From Rhodobacter sp. (GTDB taxonomy: Bacteria; Pseudomonadota; Alphaproteobacteria; Rhodobacterales; Rhodobacteraceae), in NCBI GenBank assembly GCA_027489175.1, contig JAIYAE010000005.1, forward strand, positions 103,498 through 167,497: a stretch of 64,000 bases of DNA. Direction: 5' to 3'. Made by a program: the position numbers and the translations under genes. Positions 25,994-34,160 of the stretch are shown here, piece by piece. A model generated the notes under the pieces. That model was not told where the DNA came from and did not search any database. It saw only the letters and a list, made by a program, of their open reading frames with translations. The first letter of the stretch is position 1. Each line of letters starts with the position of its first letter.

Positions 25994-27076
25994 ATGCGAC
26001 CGGTGACTGAGGCGGAACTGGCGGAAGCCATCGCGGGGGCGGCGGGGCCCTTGTTGGTGCGGGGCGGTGGCACGCGCACCATCGGGCGTGCGGTGGGCGA
26101 AGTGCTGGAAACCGGCGGTCTGTCGGGGGTGGAGCTGTATGAGCCGGGTGCCTTGACGCTGGTGGTGCGGGCCGGGACCCCGCTGGCCGAGGTGGAGGCG
26201 ACGCTGGCAGGTGACCGGCAGCGCCTGGCGTTTGAGCCGCCGGATTTGCGGGGCCTCCTCGGGCGCGAAGGGGTGTCGACCATCGGTGGGGTGGTCGCTG
26301 CCAATGCCAGTGGCCCGCGCCGGGTGCAGGTGGGGGCCTGCCGCGATGCACTTTTGGGCGTGCGGTTTGTCGACGGGGCCGGGAACGTCGTCAAGAACGG
26401 CGGGCGGGTGATGAAGAACGTCACCGGCTATGATCTGGTCAAGCTTCTGGCTGGGTCGCATGGCACCTTGGGCGTTCTCAGCGAGGTCAGCTTCAAAGTG
26501 CAGGCCCTGCCTGAAGCGGAGGCGACGCTGGTCATCGAAGGGTTGGACGATGCCACAGGGTTGGCGATGCTGCGCAAGGCGCTGGGGTCGCCCTTCGACA
26601 TTTCGGGTGCTGCTCGGGAGGGCGGGCGGTCGCTGGTCCGGGTTGAGGGGATGGCGGGGTCGGTCGCCTATCGCACCGGGCAACTGAAGGCGCTCATGGC
26701 CGGGGATGTGACGGTGGTGGAAGGGGCGGAAAGTGCCGCCCTGTGGCGCCGGGTGCGGGATGTGACTGCCTTTGCCGGGCGGCCGGGCGCGGTCTGGCGG
26801 CTGGCTTTGGTGCCGACGGCTGCGGCCGGGGTGGTGGCGGCGATAGGTGGTGAGGCGGTCTGGGACTGGGGCGGTGGCCTCGCTTGGCTGCTGGTGCCCG
26901 AAGGCCAGGCTGAGGCGGTGCGCGCCACAGTTGCCGGGTCCGGCCATGCGACGCTGATCCGGGGGGAAGGCGCTGTGGTCTTTCCACCCGAGGCGGCCGA
27001 GGTGGCGGCCCTGGGCGCGGGTCTGCGGGCGCGGTTCGATCCGCGCAACATTTTGAACCGGGGGATGATGGGCTGA
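25994..27076 (+). CDS. glcE: Glycolate oxidase subunit GlcE
   Basis: Second FAD-binding subunit of glycolate oxidase, 360 residues. The region LLVRGGGTRTIGRAVGE and GREGVSTIGGVVAANASGPRRV correspond to the FAD-binding loops, and NGGRVMKNVTGYDLVKLLAG is characteristic of GlcE. Start ATG 25994; an upstream GTG at 25979 lies in the repeat tail. Its TGA shares bases with the glcF ATG. Confidence 0.94.
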   Translation: MRPVTEAELAEAIAGAAGPLLVRGGGTRTIGRAVGEVLETGGLSGVELYEPGALTLVVRAGTPLAEVEATLAGDRQRLAFEPPDLRGLLGREGVSTIGGVVAANASGPRRVQVGACRDALLGVRFVDGAGNVVKNGGRVMKNVTGYDLVKLLAGSHGTLGVLSEVSFKVQALPEAEATLVIEGLDDATGLAMLRKALGSPFDISGAAREGGRSLVRVEGMAGSVAYRTGQLKALMAGDVTVVEGAESAALWRRVRDVTAFAGRPGAVWRLALVPTAAAGVVAAIGGEAVWDWGGGLAWLLVPEGQAEAVRATVAGSGHATLIRGEGAVVFPPEAAEVAALGAGLRARFDPRNILNRGMMG

Positions 27077-28368
27077 TGCAGACGACCTTCACGCCTGAAC
27101 AGCTGAAAGACCCCGGCATCCAGCGCGCCAATGAAATCCTGCGGTCTTGCGTGCATTGCGGGTTCTGCACGGCGACCTGCCCGACCTATCAGGTGCTGGG
27201 CGATGAATTGGACAGCCCACGGGGCCGGATCTACCTGATCAAGGACATGCTGGAAAAGGGCCGCCCGGCCGACGAAAAGACGGTCAAGCATATTGACCGC
27301 TGCCTGTCCTGCCTTGCCTGCATGACGACCTGCCCGAGTGGCGTGCATTACATGCATCTGGTCGATCAGGCGCGGGCCTATATCGAAAAGACCTACAAAC
27401 GCCCCTTTGGCGATCGCATGTTGCGCGCAGTGCTTGCGCGGGTCATCCCTTACCCCACCCGCTTCCGCCTGGCCCTTCTGGGCGCCAAGATCGCGCGGCC
27501 GTTTGCCTTCCTTGTGCCCGACAAGCGGCTGAAAGCCATGCTGGCGATGGCACCGAAGCAGATCCCCCCGGTCAGCCGCAATGACGACGCGCAAGTGTTT
27601 CCTGCGGTAGGGGAGCGCAAGTTGCGCGTGGCGTTGATGACCGGCTGCGCACAGAAGGCGCTGAACACCGATATCAACGACGCGACGATCCGGCTTTTGC
27701 GGCGACTGGGCTGCGAAGTTGTGGTGGCCAAGGGCGCAGGGTGCTGCGGGGCCTTGACGCATCACATGGGCAAGGAGGACCTGTCCCATACCTCGGCCGC
27801 CGCCAATATCCGCGCCTGGATGGCCGAGAAGGCCACCAGCGGGCTGGATGCGATTGTCATCAACACCTCCGGTTGCGGGACCACGGTCAAGGACTATGGC
27901 CACATGTTCCGCCTTGACCCCCTGGCCGCCGATGCGGCCACGATTGCGGGGTTGGCCAAGGATGTCAGCGAGGTGCTGACCACGCTGGGCTTGCCTCAGG
28001 GCGCGCCCAAGGGCCTGCGCGTGGCCTATCATGCTGCCTGCAGCCTGCAGCACGGCCAGCAGATCAAGACCGCGCCGAAGGACCTGCTGAAGAAGGTAGG
28101 GTTTGAGGTGGTGGAGCCTGCCGACAGCCATCTTTGCTGCGGGTCCGCCGGGACCTACAACCTTCTGCAGCCCGAGATCAGCCAGCAATTGAAGGCCCGC
28201 AAGGTCCAGACACTGGAGGCGAAAGCGCCGCAGGTGATCGCGGCCGGGAACATCGGTTGCATGATGCAGATCGGATCAGGGACCGGGGTGCCGGTGGTCC
28301 ACACGGTGGAGCTTCTGGACTGGGCAACCGGCGGACCACAGCCCCGCGCTTTGCAAGGGCAGGACTAA
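27076..28368 (+). CDS. glcF: Glycolate oxidase iron-sulfur subunit GlcF
   Basis: Electron-transfer subunit, 430 residues. Two [4Fe-4S] motifs are plain: Cys 25, 28, 31 and 35 (CVHCGFCTATCPTY) and Cys 76, 79, 82 and 86 (CLSCLACMTTCPSG). Two CCG domains follow (AKGAGCCGALTHH and LCCGSAGTYN). It would take electrons from GlcD/GlcE to the quinone pool. Overlaps glcE by one base, completing the operon. Confidence 0.95.
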   Translation: MQTTFTPEQLKDPGIQRANEILRSCVHCGFCTATCPTYQVLGDELDSPRGRIYLIKDMLEKGRPADEKTVKHIDRCLSCLACMTTCPSGVHYMHLVDQARAYIEKTYKRPFGDRMLRAVLARVIPYPTRFRLALLGAKIARPFAFLVPDKRLKAMLAMAPKQIPPVSRNDDAQVFPAVGERKLRVALMTGCAQKALNTDINDATIRLLRRLGCEVVVAKGAGCCGALTHHMGKEDLSHTSAAANIRAWMAEKATSGLDAIVINTSGCGTTVKDYGHMFRLDPLAADAATIAGLAKDVSEVLTTLGLPQGAPKGLRVAYHAACSLQHGQQIKTAPKDLLKKVGFEVVEPADSHLCCGSAGTYNLLQPEISQQLKARKVQTLEAKAPQVIAAGNIGCMMQIGSGTGVPVVHTVELLDWATGGPQPRALQGQD

Positions 28369-28462
28369 GCGGCCACCTTGCGCCCATGGACAAAAATCCG
28401 CCAAACTTCCCCCGTAGCGATGGGCGCCAGCGGCGGGCTCGGGCAAAGGGGGGAAGGGATCC

Positions 28463-29281
28463 ATGCGTCATCTGTTCCCCGGTCGGGTGATTGCCTGCCT
28501 TCTGGCGCTGATGCTTTCCTTGGGCGGCCTGGCCCGGGCGGAGGATGCCGCGATGGTCAGCCTGCAGACGGCGGACGATTCGCGCGGCTGGGATGCGGTG
28601 GGCAAGCTGATGCTGGGCGACCGGGGCTTTTGCACCGGCGCTTTGATTGAGCCGCAGCTTGTGCTGACCGCCGCGCATTGTCTTTACGACAAGCAGACCG
28701 GCGTGCAGATGCGCCCGGACGAAATTCAGTTCTTCGCAGGCTGGCGCAATGGCCGCGCCGTGGCCTATCGCAGCGTCAGCCATGCTGTCACGCACCCCGA
28801 TTACCGCTTTGCAACCGGTGACAAGCTGGGCCGCGTGACCGCTGATCTGGCCCTGCTGGAGCTGAGCCAGCCGATTCGCCTGCCCTCGCTGACGCCCTTC
28901 GAAACGGGTGCCACACCGGTCGAAGGCGACAGTGTCGGTGTCGTCTCTTACGCGCAGGACCGGGCCGAGGCCCCCTCGATCCAGGAGTTTTGTGAGGTCC
29001 TGGCCGGACGGCGTGAAACGCTGATCCTGTCCTGCAACGTCGATTTTGGGTCCTCCGGCGCGCCGGTCTTTGCGATCACCGATGGCGTGGCCCGGATCGT
29101 GTCGGTCATCTCGGCCAAGGCCGAGGTTGACGGGCGCAAGGTGGCACTTGCGGTGCCGCTGGCCGCGCCCTTGGCGGTTCTGCGCGAAGCACTTGCCGAA
29201 ACGCGCGGCCCCGGCCGCACGGGGACGGTCAGCGTGCTGTCAGGCGGCCAGGGCAACGGCGCCAAGTTCATCAAGCCATGA
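28463..29281 (+). CDS. Trypsin-like serine protease, first of a tandem pair
   Basis: A 272-residue exported S1-type protease. Signal peptide to about residue 26 (ACLLALMLSLGGLARA). Catalytic triad visible as His 72 (LTAAHC), Asp 128 (ADLALLEL) and Ser 198 (FGSSGAP). FCTGALI and the paired Cys of AAHC fit the usual disulfide. It ends GNGAKFIKP. GGGGGGAAGGG precedes the start. A homologous gene of identical length overlaps its 3' end by 4 bp. Substrate unknown; periplasmic or secreted. Confidence 0.9.
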   Translation: MRHLFPGRVIACLLALMLSLGGLARAEDAAMVSLQTADDSRGWDAVGKLMLGDRGFCTGALIEPQLVLTAAHCLYDKQTGVQMRPDEIQFFAGWRNGRAVAYRSVSHAVTHPDYRFATGDKLGRVTADLALLELSQPIRLPSLTPFETGATPVEGDSVGVVSYAQDRAEAPSIQEFCEVLAGRRETLILSCNVDFGSSGAPVFAITDGVARIVSVISAKAEVDGRKVALAVPLAAPLAVLREALAETRGPGRTGTVSVLSGGQGNGAKFIKP

Positions 29282-30096
29282 TGCGCGCGCTTGCCGTGCT
29301 TTTGCTCTTGGCGTTGCCGGTGGCCGCGCAGGACAACTCGGGCCTCAGCCGCCTGGAAACGCGCGACGATCTGCGCGGGTGGGAGCCGGTCGGCCGGGTG
29401 GACATCGACGGCGGCGGGTTCTGCACCGGGGCGCTGATCGCGCCAAATCTGGTGCTGACGGCCGGGCATTGCGTGGTCAATCCGGGCGGCATTCCGGTGG
29501 ATGCCGGGCGCATCACCTTCCGTGCCGGTCTGGCAGATGGCGTGGCGATTGCCGAATCCGGGGTTGCTCGCACCGTCGTGCCAGAGGGGTTTGAGGCCCT
29601 GCCCCAAGGACCGCCCGAACAGCTGGCATTGGACGTAGCACTTCTGGAACTGGCAACGCCCATCCCGACCAGCGTGGCCGCCCCCTTCACCGTTGCCCGC
29701 CCGGGAACCGGTGACAAGGTCAGCGTGGTGTCCTACGCCGAGGGCCGGGAAGAGGCGCTGTCCTGGCAGCCGGTTTGCACTGTGCTTGCCCAGCAGGACG
29801 GTCTGATCGCGGTGGATTGTGACGTGACCTATGGCTCCTCCGGCGCGCCGGTGCTGGACCGGTCAGGCTACCGCGCGAAGATCGTCTCGATCATCTCATC
29901 CGGGCGGCGGGAAGAGGGGCGGACCGTGGCCTTCGGCATGGAACTGCCGGGCGTGGTCGACATGCTCAAGGCCCGCCTGCGCGCGGGGCGGGTGACCAGC
30001 GAAGCCACCCGCACGGATGAGGCCACGCGCCCCGGGGTGAAGCGGATCACCCTTGGCACCGGCAACGACACCGGCGCGCGCTTCGTGAAACCGTGA
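29278..30096 (+). CDS. Trypsin-like serine protease, second of a tandem pair
   Basis: Also 272 residues, signal peptide MMRALAVLLLLALPVAA. Triad His 64 (LTAGHC), Asp 119 (LDVALLEL) and Ser 188 (YGSSGAP). It shares with its neighbour the blocks RGWxxVG, GFCTGALI and the C-terminal GARFVKP, so the two arose by tandem duplication, but divergence is large. ATG 29278 overlaps the stop of the first protease gene, implying co-translation. Confidence 0.9.
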   Translation: MMRALAVLLLLALPVAAQDNSGLSRLETRDDLRGWEPVGRVDIDGGGFCTGALIAPNLVLTAGHCVVNPGGIPVDAGRITFRAGLADGVAIAESGVARTVVPEGFEALPQGPPEQLALDVALLELATPIPTSVAAPFTVARPGTGDKVSVVSYAEGREEALSWQPVCTVLAQQDGLIAVDCDVTYGSSGAPVLDRSGYRAKIVSIISSGRREEGRTVAFGMELPGVVDMLKARLRAGRVTSEATRTDEATRPGVKRITLGTGNDTGARFVKP

Positions 30097-30117
30097 ACGG
30101 CTCCACCGGCCCTGGGG

Positions 30118-30146
30118 CTTGAAACCGGCGCGGGGCTTTCCCAAAT
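30118..30146 (+). promoter_or_regulatory. Candidate RpoH (sigma-32) heat-shock promoter of hsp20
   Basis: CTTGAAA at 30118-30124, 15-bp spacer, CCCAAAT at 30140-30146. This fits the sigma-32 consensus in both boxes and spacing. The implied 5' leader of about 80 nt contains a very GC-rich hairpin near 30170-30210 upstream of the exposed AGGAGG. Confidence 0.65.
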
Positions 30147-30234
30147 CAGCGCTATCCGGGTGCCATGACGGGCCCGGACGACCGCCCTGCCCCGGATGGG
30201 GAGGGCCCCTGACATCGCTTCCAGGAGGATGACA

Positions 30235-30705
30235 ATGCGTAACCTTGATTTCGCCCCGCTGTACCGTGCCACCGTCGGCTTTGACCGGATCGCCGACCTC
30301 ATGGACCGGGTCCTGACCAGCGACGTGGCCCAGCCGACCTACCCCCCCTACAACATCGAAAAGACGGCGGAGGATGCCTACCGCATCTCCATCGCCGTGG
30401 CCGGTTTCGCGCCGGAAGACCTGACGGTCGAGGTGAAGGACGGCAACCTGCACATCACCGCCCGCAAGGCGACCGAGGACGGCGACCGCACCTACCTGCA
30501 CCGCGGCATCGCGACCCGCGCGTTTGAGCGCCGCTTTGCCCTTGCCGACCACGTCCGCGTGTCGGGTGCCGTGCACGAGCATGGGATGCTGCACATCGAC
30601 CTCGTGCGCGAAATGCCCGAGGCGCTGAAACCCCGCCGGATCGAGATTGCCCGTGCAAACGGCGCGACCCCGGTGCTGGAAGGCAAGGTCGAAACGGTCA
30701 ACTGA
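30235..30705 (+). CDS. Hsp20 family small heat-shock protein
   Basis: A 156-residue IbpA-like holdase chaperone. The alpha-crystallin domain runs from about residue 40 (YPPYNIEKTAEDAYRISIAV) to 130; AGFAPEDLTVEVKDGNL and the DRTYLHRGIATRAFERRFAL strand pair are typical, as is LADHVRV. Strong AGGAGG before ATG 30235. A sigma-32-like promoter lies upstream and two strong hairpins downstream, so it is probably a single-gene heat-shock unit. Confidence 0.93.
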   Translation: MRNLDFAPLYRATVGFDRIADLMDRVLTSDVAQPTYPPYNIEKTAEDAYRISIAVAGFAPEDLTVEVKDGNLHITARKATEDGDRTYLHRGIATRAFERRFALADHVRVSGAVHEHGMLHIDLVREMPEALKPRRIEIARANGATPVLEGKVETVN

Positions 30706-30727
30706 TCCGGTATCGGCCAAGCAAAAA

Positions 30728-30753
30728 CGGCGCGTCCCGAAAGGGGCGCGCCG
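30728..30753. terminator. Strong hairpin between hsp20 and the VWA gene
   Basis: Eleven-pair stem CGGCGCGTCCC / GGGGCGCGCCG closed by a GAAA loop (one G-T pair). On the minus strand it is followed by TTTTTGC, a good intrinsic terminator for the convergent VWA gene. Confidence 0.75.
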
Positions 30754-30772
30754 CAGTCATTTCAGGACAGTT

Positions 30773-30793
30773 CGAATTTTCGCAGAAAATTCG
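30773..30793. repeat. Hairpin related to the paired-palindrome family, copy 3 (single)
   Basis: Perfect arms CGAATTTTC / GAAAATTCG around the loop GCA. The TTCGCAGAA core is the same as in the second hairpin at 40261-40281. It stands beside the GC-rich terminator at 30728 rather than beside a second AT palindrome. Confidence 0.6.
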
Positions 30794-30803
30794 TGTGCCC
30801 TTG

Positions 30804-32840
30804 TCAGTTCGCCGCCATCACCTGCGCCAACCGCATCAGGTTGACCGCTTCGGCGCGATAGCCAAAGGCGTCTTCGCCGCGTGAAGCTACCGCGAGCGCA
30901 ATCGCCTCATCCCAGCCCCAGTCGTTCAGGTAGACGGAGCCCTGCAAAAGCTGGCCAAAGCCCGCGACGGCGGCGGCAAAGCGGGTTTCATCTGTGGCCG
31001 CTTCCGCCCCGGTGATCGGCGTTTCGACCAGGGTCGAGGCATCCTCGCCCGGGGCCTTCCAGCGCAGGCGCAGGAAGCCAAGCTCAGCCGCCGCAGTCTC
31101 GGTCGCGGCAGCGCTGCCATACCGCAGGGGGTCATTCAGCAGGGCGTCAGACCCGGGCGCCGTCACCTCATAGATCGCGGTGACTTGGGTGCCTGCGCCA
31201 ATCTCACCGGCGTCCACCGCATCGTTGTTGAAATCCTCCCGCCGCAGGGCGCGGGTCTCGTAGCCGATCAGCCGGTATTCCGCGACGGCGGCCGGGTTCC
31301 ATTCGACCTGGATCTTCACATCATCGGCAATCGGGAACAGGGCCCCGGTCAACTGATCCACCAGCACCTTCCGCGCCTCGGACAGCGTGTCGATATAGGC
31401 CGCCGTCCCGTTGCCGTTCTGCGCCAGCGACTGCATCACCGCGTCATCAAGGTTCCCCCGGCCAAAGCCGAGGACTGAAAGATAGGTCCCCGTCTCACGC
31501 TTCTTCGCGACGTAGGCCTCCAGCCCGTCTGGGTCGTCGATGCCAACGTTGAAATCGCCATCGGTGGCCAAAAGGATGCGCGTGACCTCACCGTCGGCCT
31601 TCATCCCTTCGGCGACCTGATAGGCCAGTTCCAGCCCCTCGGCCCCGGCGGTAGAGCCGCCCGCCATCAGGTTTTCCAGCGAAGACAGGATCGTCGCGCG
31701 GTCCTTGGCGGCGGTCGGCGGCAGCACAAGGCCCGCCGACCCGGAATAGGTGACGATGGACACCTGATCCTCGGGCCGGAGTTCCGACAGCATCAAGGAC
31801 AACGATTGCTTCAGTAGCGGCAGCTTGTTGGCATCCTCCATCGACCCTGAGGTATCGATCAGGAACACAAGGTTCAGGGGCGGGCGCGCGGCGACTTCCG
31901 GCATCGCACCTTGAATACCGATGGTCACCAGCCGCGTGCCGGGGTTCCAGGGCGTCTGCATCACGCTGACGGTCGAGGCAAAAGCCTGATCCCCCTCGGG
32001 CGCGGCGTAGGCGTAGGGGAAGTAGTTCACCATCTCCTCGATCCGCACCTGATCGGGCGTCGGCAGCACACCCATGTTCAGCGTCGACCGGATCACCGCC
32101 CAGGACGCGGTATCCACGTCGATCGAGAAGGTCGAAACGGGCTCTTCCGCCGTCACCTTAACCGGGTTCGCCGGGGCGTTGGCATAAGCCTCGGTATCTT
32201 CAAGCTGCGGTTGGGCAATCTCGGGCAGCGGGGCGATGGTCGGCTCGGGCAGCAGATAACCAACGGCGCCGCCTTCGGGCACAGCCTCCATCCGGGTGCG
32301 GGCGTCGGCAATGCTGCCGGCGGGGGCGGCGGGCAGAGTGAAGGCCTCTTCCGCCAGTTCGACCACTTCGGCGTCGGCCATCGGCTCGGCTTCGGCGACG
32401 CTTGACAGGCTGTCGGCTTCAACCGTGCGGGAAAGCTCGGCAGGCGCTGCGCCGGTGTTGGCGGCAAGACCGGTATCGGCAGCCTCAGGGGCGGTGGTTT
32501 TCGGGGTTGCGGTCTGGGGCGCTTCAACCGGTAGGCTGGCGCGGCCGGGCAGGCGCAGGTCGGCCACCGGCAGGATCACCATGACGCCGACCACAAGCGC
32601 AGCGGCCGAGGTGGACACGGCCAGGGCCGGGCGGGAAGTCAAGAAGTTCAGCATGCGACGCACTCCGTTCAAGGGGGCCGCCGGGGATTGGCGGTCCTCA
32701 CTGGAACGGGGCGCATCGGTTGATCCTTGGAGACGGTCGTAGTTTTCCATCGCAAGGGCGATGGCGCGGGCCTTGGCGTCCGCTTCCGGCATTGGAGCGG
32801 TCTTCAAGAGTTTGCGGAGGTCGTCGAGATCGTCGGTCAT
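30804..32840 (-). CDS. VWA domain membrane protein (YfbK/DUF3520 type)
   Basis: A 678-residue protein. A ~65-residue N-terminal cytoplasmic part (MTDDLDDLRKLLKTAPMPEAD) precedes one membrane segment at about residues 72-94, an Ala/Glu/Pro-rich linker, a VWF_N segment (VSTFSIDVDTASWAVIRSTL), a VWA domain with intact MIDAS DTSGSM near 327, and a C-terminal DUF3520 region (VKIQVEWNPAAVAEYRLIGYE). The bulk would be periplasmic. Its ATG overlaps the upstream sigma factor stop (ATGA); the short cytoplasmic part could serve as an anti-sigma-like contact, which is inference. Confidence 0.88.
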   Translation of the reverse strand: MTDDLDDLRKLLKTAPMPEADAKARAIALAMENYDRLQGSTDAPRSSEDRQSPAAPLNGVRRMLNFLTSRPALAVSTSAAALVVGVMVILPVADLRLPGRASLPVEAPQTATPKTTAPEAADTGLAANTGAAPAELSRTVEADSLSSVAEAEPMADAEVVELAEEAFTLPAAPAGSIADARTRMEAVPEGGAVGYLLPEPTIAPLPEIAQPQLEDTEAYANAPANPVKVTAEEPVSTFSIDVDTASWAVIRSTLNMGVLPTPDQVRIEEMVNYFPYAYAAPEGDQAFASTVSVMQTPWNPGTRLVTIGIQGAMPEVAARPPLNLVFLIDTSGSMEDANKLPLLKQSLSLMLSELRPEDQVSIVTYSGSAGLVLPPTAAKDRATILSSLENLMAGGSTAGAEGLELAYQVAEGMKADGEVTRILLATDGDFNVGIDDPDGLEAYVAKKRETGTYLSVLGFGRGNLDDAVMQSLAQNGNGTAAYIDTLSEARKVLVDQLTGALFPIADDVKIQVEWNPAAVAEYRLIGYETRALRREDFNNDAVDAGEIGAGTQVTAIYEVTAPGSDALLNDPLRYGSAAATETAAAELGFLRLRWKAPGEDASTLVETPITGAEAATDETRFAAAVAGFGQLLQGSVYLNDWGWDEAIALAVASRGEDAFGYRAEAVNLMRLAQVMAAN

Positions 32841-33373
32841 TTCGCGTCCTCCTGTGCCATGGCCCGGAGGCGTTTCTTCACTTCGCTCATCCGCCAGGCG
32901 ATGGTGCCCTCCGACAGGCCAAGGACCAGCCCGGCTTCAGATTGCGTCATCTCTTCGCCCAGAACCAGCGCCACGGTGTCGCGTAACTCGGGCGGCAGGC
33001 GGGTCATTGCGTCGGCCAACCAGTCTTGCGCTTCGGCTTGCGTCGCGATCTCGTCCTGACGCGCAAGCTCCCAGTCGCCCCAGCCAAGGGCGGCGCGGCT
33101 GCGGGTGGCCTGCCTCCGGCGCTGGTCGTGCGCCGCATTGACGACGACGCGGTAAAGCCAGGTGGTGAACTTCGCCTCACCCCGCCAATGGCGCAGCTTT
33201 TGTGGCAGGGCGGCGCAGATATCCTGCGCCAGATCCTCAGCCTCGGTCCGGCTGCCGGTAAGCCGCCAGGCCAGCCCATGAATCCGGTCGTAATGCCGTT
33301 GCACCAGCGTGGCAAAGGCCGCGCGGTCGCCGTCAGCGGCGGCAATGGCAAGGGAGTCATCGGGCGTGTTCAT
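32837..33373 (-). CDS. ECF-type RNA polymerase sigma factor
   Basis: A 178-residue sigma-70 family factor with only regions 2 and 4. Region 2 shows YDRIHGLAWRLTGSRTEAEDLAQDI and WLYRVVVNAAHDQRRR; region 4 shows LPPELRDTVALVLGEEMTQSEAGLVLGLSEGTIAWRMSEVKKRL. I start at ATG 33373; the frame stays open upstream but that stretch has no homology-like pattern. Coupled to the VWA gene rather than to a recognisable anti-sigma factor. Confidence 0.88.
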   Translation of the reverse strand: MNTPDDSLAIAAADGDRAAFATLVQRHYDRIHGLAWRLTGSRTEAEDLAQDICAALPQKLRHWRGEAKFTTWLYRVVVNAAHDQRRRQATRSRAALGWGDWELARQDEIATQAEAQDWLADAMTRLPPELRDTVALVLGEEMTQSEAGLVLGLSEGTIAWRMSEVKKRLRAMAQEDAK

Positions 33374-33460
33374 CAGCATCACGTTATCTGTGACGCGGGC
33401 CGGGGGGCAATCCTTGGCGAGGGCCTCAGCACCCTTGGGCCGCGCCCGGAAATCCTTACC

Positions 33461-33504
33461 CCGGACAAAGAAACCCCCGGTCCGGGACTGATCCGGACCG
33501 GGGG
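33461..33504 (-). terminator. Intrinsic terminator of the peptidoglycan-binding gene
   Basis: Perfect 12-bp stem CCCCCGGTCCGG / CCGGACCGGGGG (33474-33504) with a seven-base loop; on the minus strand it is followed by TTTCTTTGT. It lies 42 bp beyond the stop at 33546. Confidence 0.8.
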
Positions 33505-33545
33505 CTTCGGGCTTGTTCAGATGACTGACCACTTGGGGAAGGGGA

Positions 33546-34034
33546 TCAGAAGATCAAGCCGTCGTAGACCGCGAAGGCCCCGCTGGTGGAGCTGAGGTTG
33601 CCGACAGCCCCCTCATCGCGGGCATAGGCGACGATCGCGTTGTAGGTGCCGGGGCCGAACGACCCGTCAATCCCGCCGCGATAGTAGCCCCAGGCGCGCA
33701 GGTTGCGCTGGATCGCCTTACGCTCGGACGCGGAATAGCTGTTGAAGGCGCGGGCGGCAGGCGTGCGGTAGATCGAGGTCGTGCTGTAGGTCGGCTCGAC
33801 ATAGACGGTCCGCGGCGGGACATAGACCGGGGCAGCGGTTGCGCCGCGGTCATAGGCCCGGGCCTTGCGGTTGTTCTTCAAAAGCTCGTCAATGATGACG
33901 GCGGTGGCAACACCGGCCACAAAGCCCTTTTCCTTGTCCCCCAAGGCAAGCGCCGGGGCAGGGATGGCAGCGATGGACAGGGCCGTGATGGCCGCGACCA
34001 GCGAGGACTTCATGGTCATGACAGTGGGCAGCAT
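33546..34034 (-). CDS. Exported peptidoglycan-binding domain protein
   Basis: A 162-residue protein with a signal peptide (SSLVAAITALSIAAIPAPALA) and a PG_binding_1-type repeat near the C-terminus: SASERKAIQRNLRAWGYYRGGIDGSFGPGTYNAIVAYARDEG (written here as a span of about residues 100-140). A Pro/Tyr-rich linker (VYVPPRTVYVEPTYSTTS) joins them. Probably binds cell wall in the periplasm. ATG 34034 has AAAGGAA upstream. Confidence 0.82.
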   Translation of the reverse strand: MLPTVMTMKSSLVAAITALSIAAIPAPALALGDKEKGFVAGVATAVIIDELLKNNRKARAYDRGATAAPVYVPPRTVYVEPTYSTTSIYRTPAARAFNSYSASERKAIQRNLRAWGYYRGGIDGSFGPGTYNAIVAYARDEGAVGNLSSTSGAFAVYDGLIF

Positions 34035-34160
34035 GTCGTTTCCTTTCAATGGTTGGCCCCGCTTCGTTGGGGCGATGCATAAAGGAATGGGGCTTCGGGC
34101 CGCGCTAGGCAAAATCAGCGCGGTGTTATCGGATAACGTCATATATTTCAGTCGGTTGCG

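Noticed and set aside
25118..26947. 609-codon minus-strand frame over glcD/glcE
   Set aside because: Antisense to two recognisable enzymes; no domain, low-complexity His/Arg/Pro content.
26668..28188. 506-codon minus-strand frame over glcF
   Set aside because: Mirror frame of glcF, whose Fe-S motifs are intact on the plus strand.
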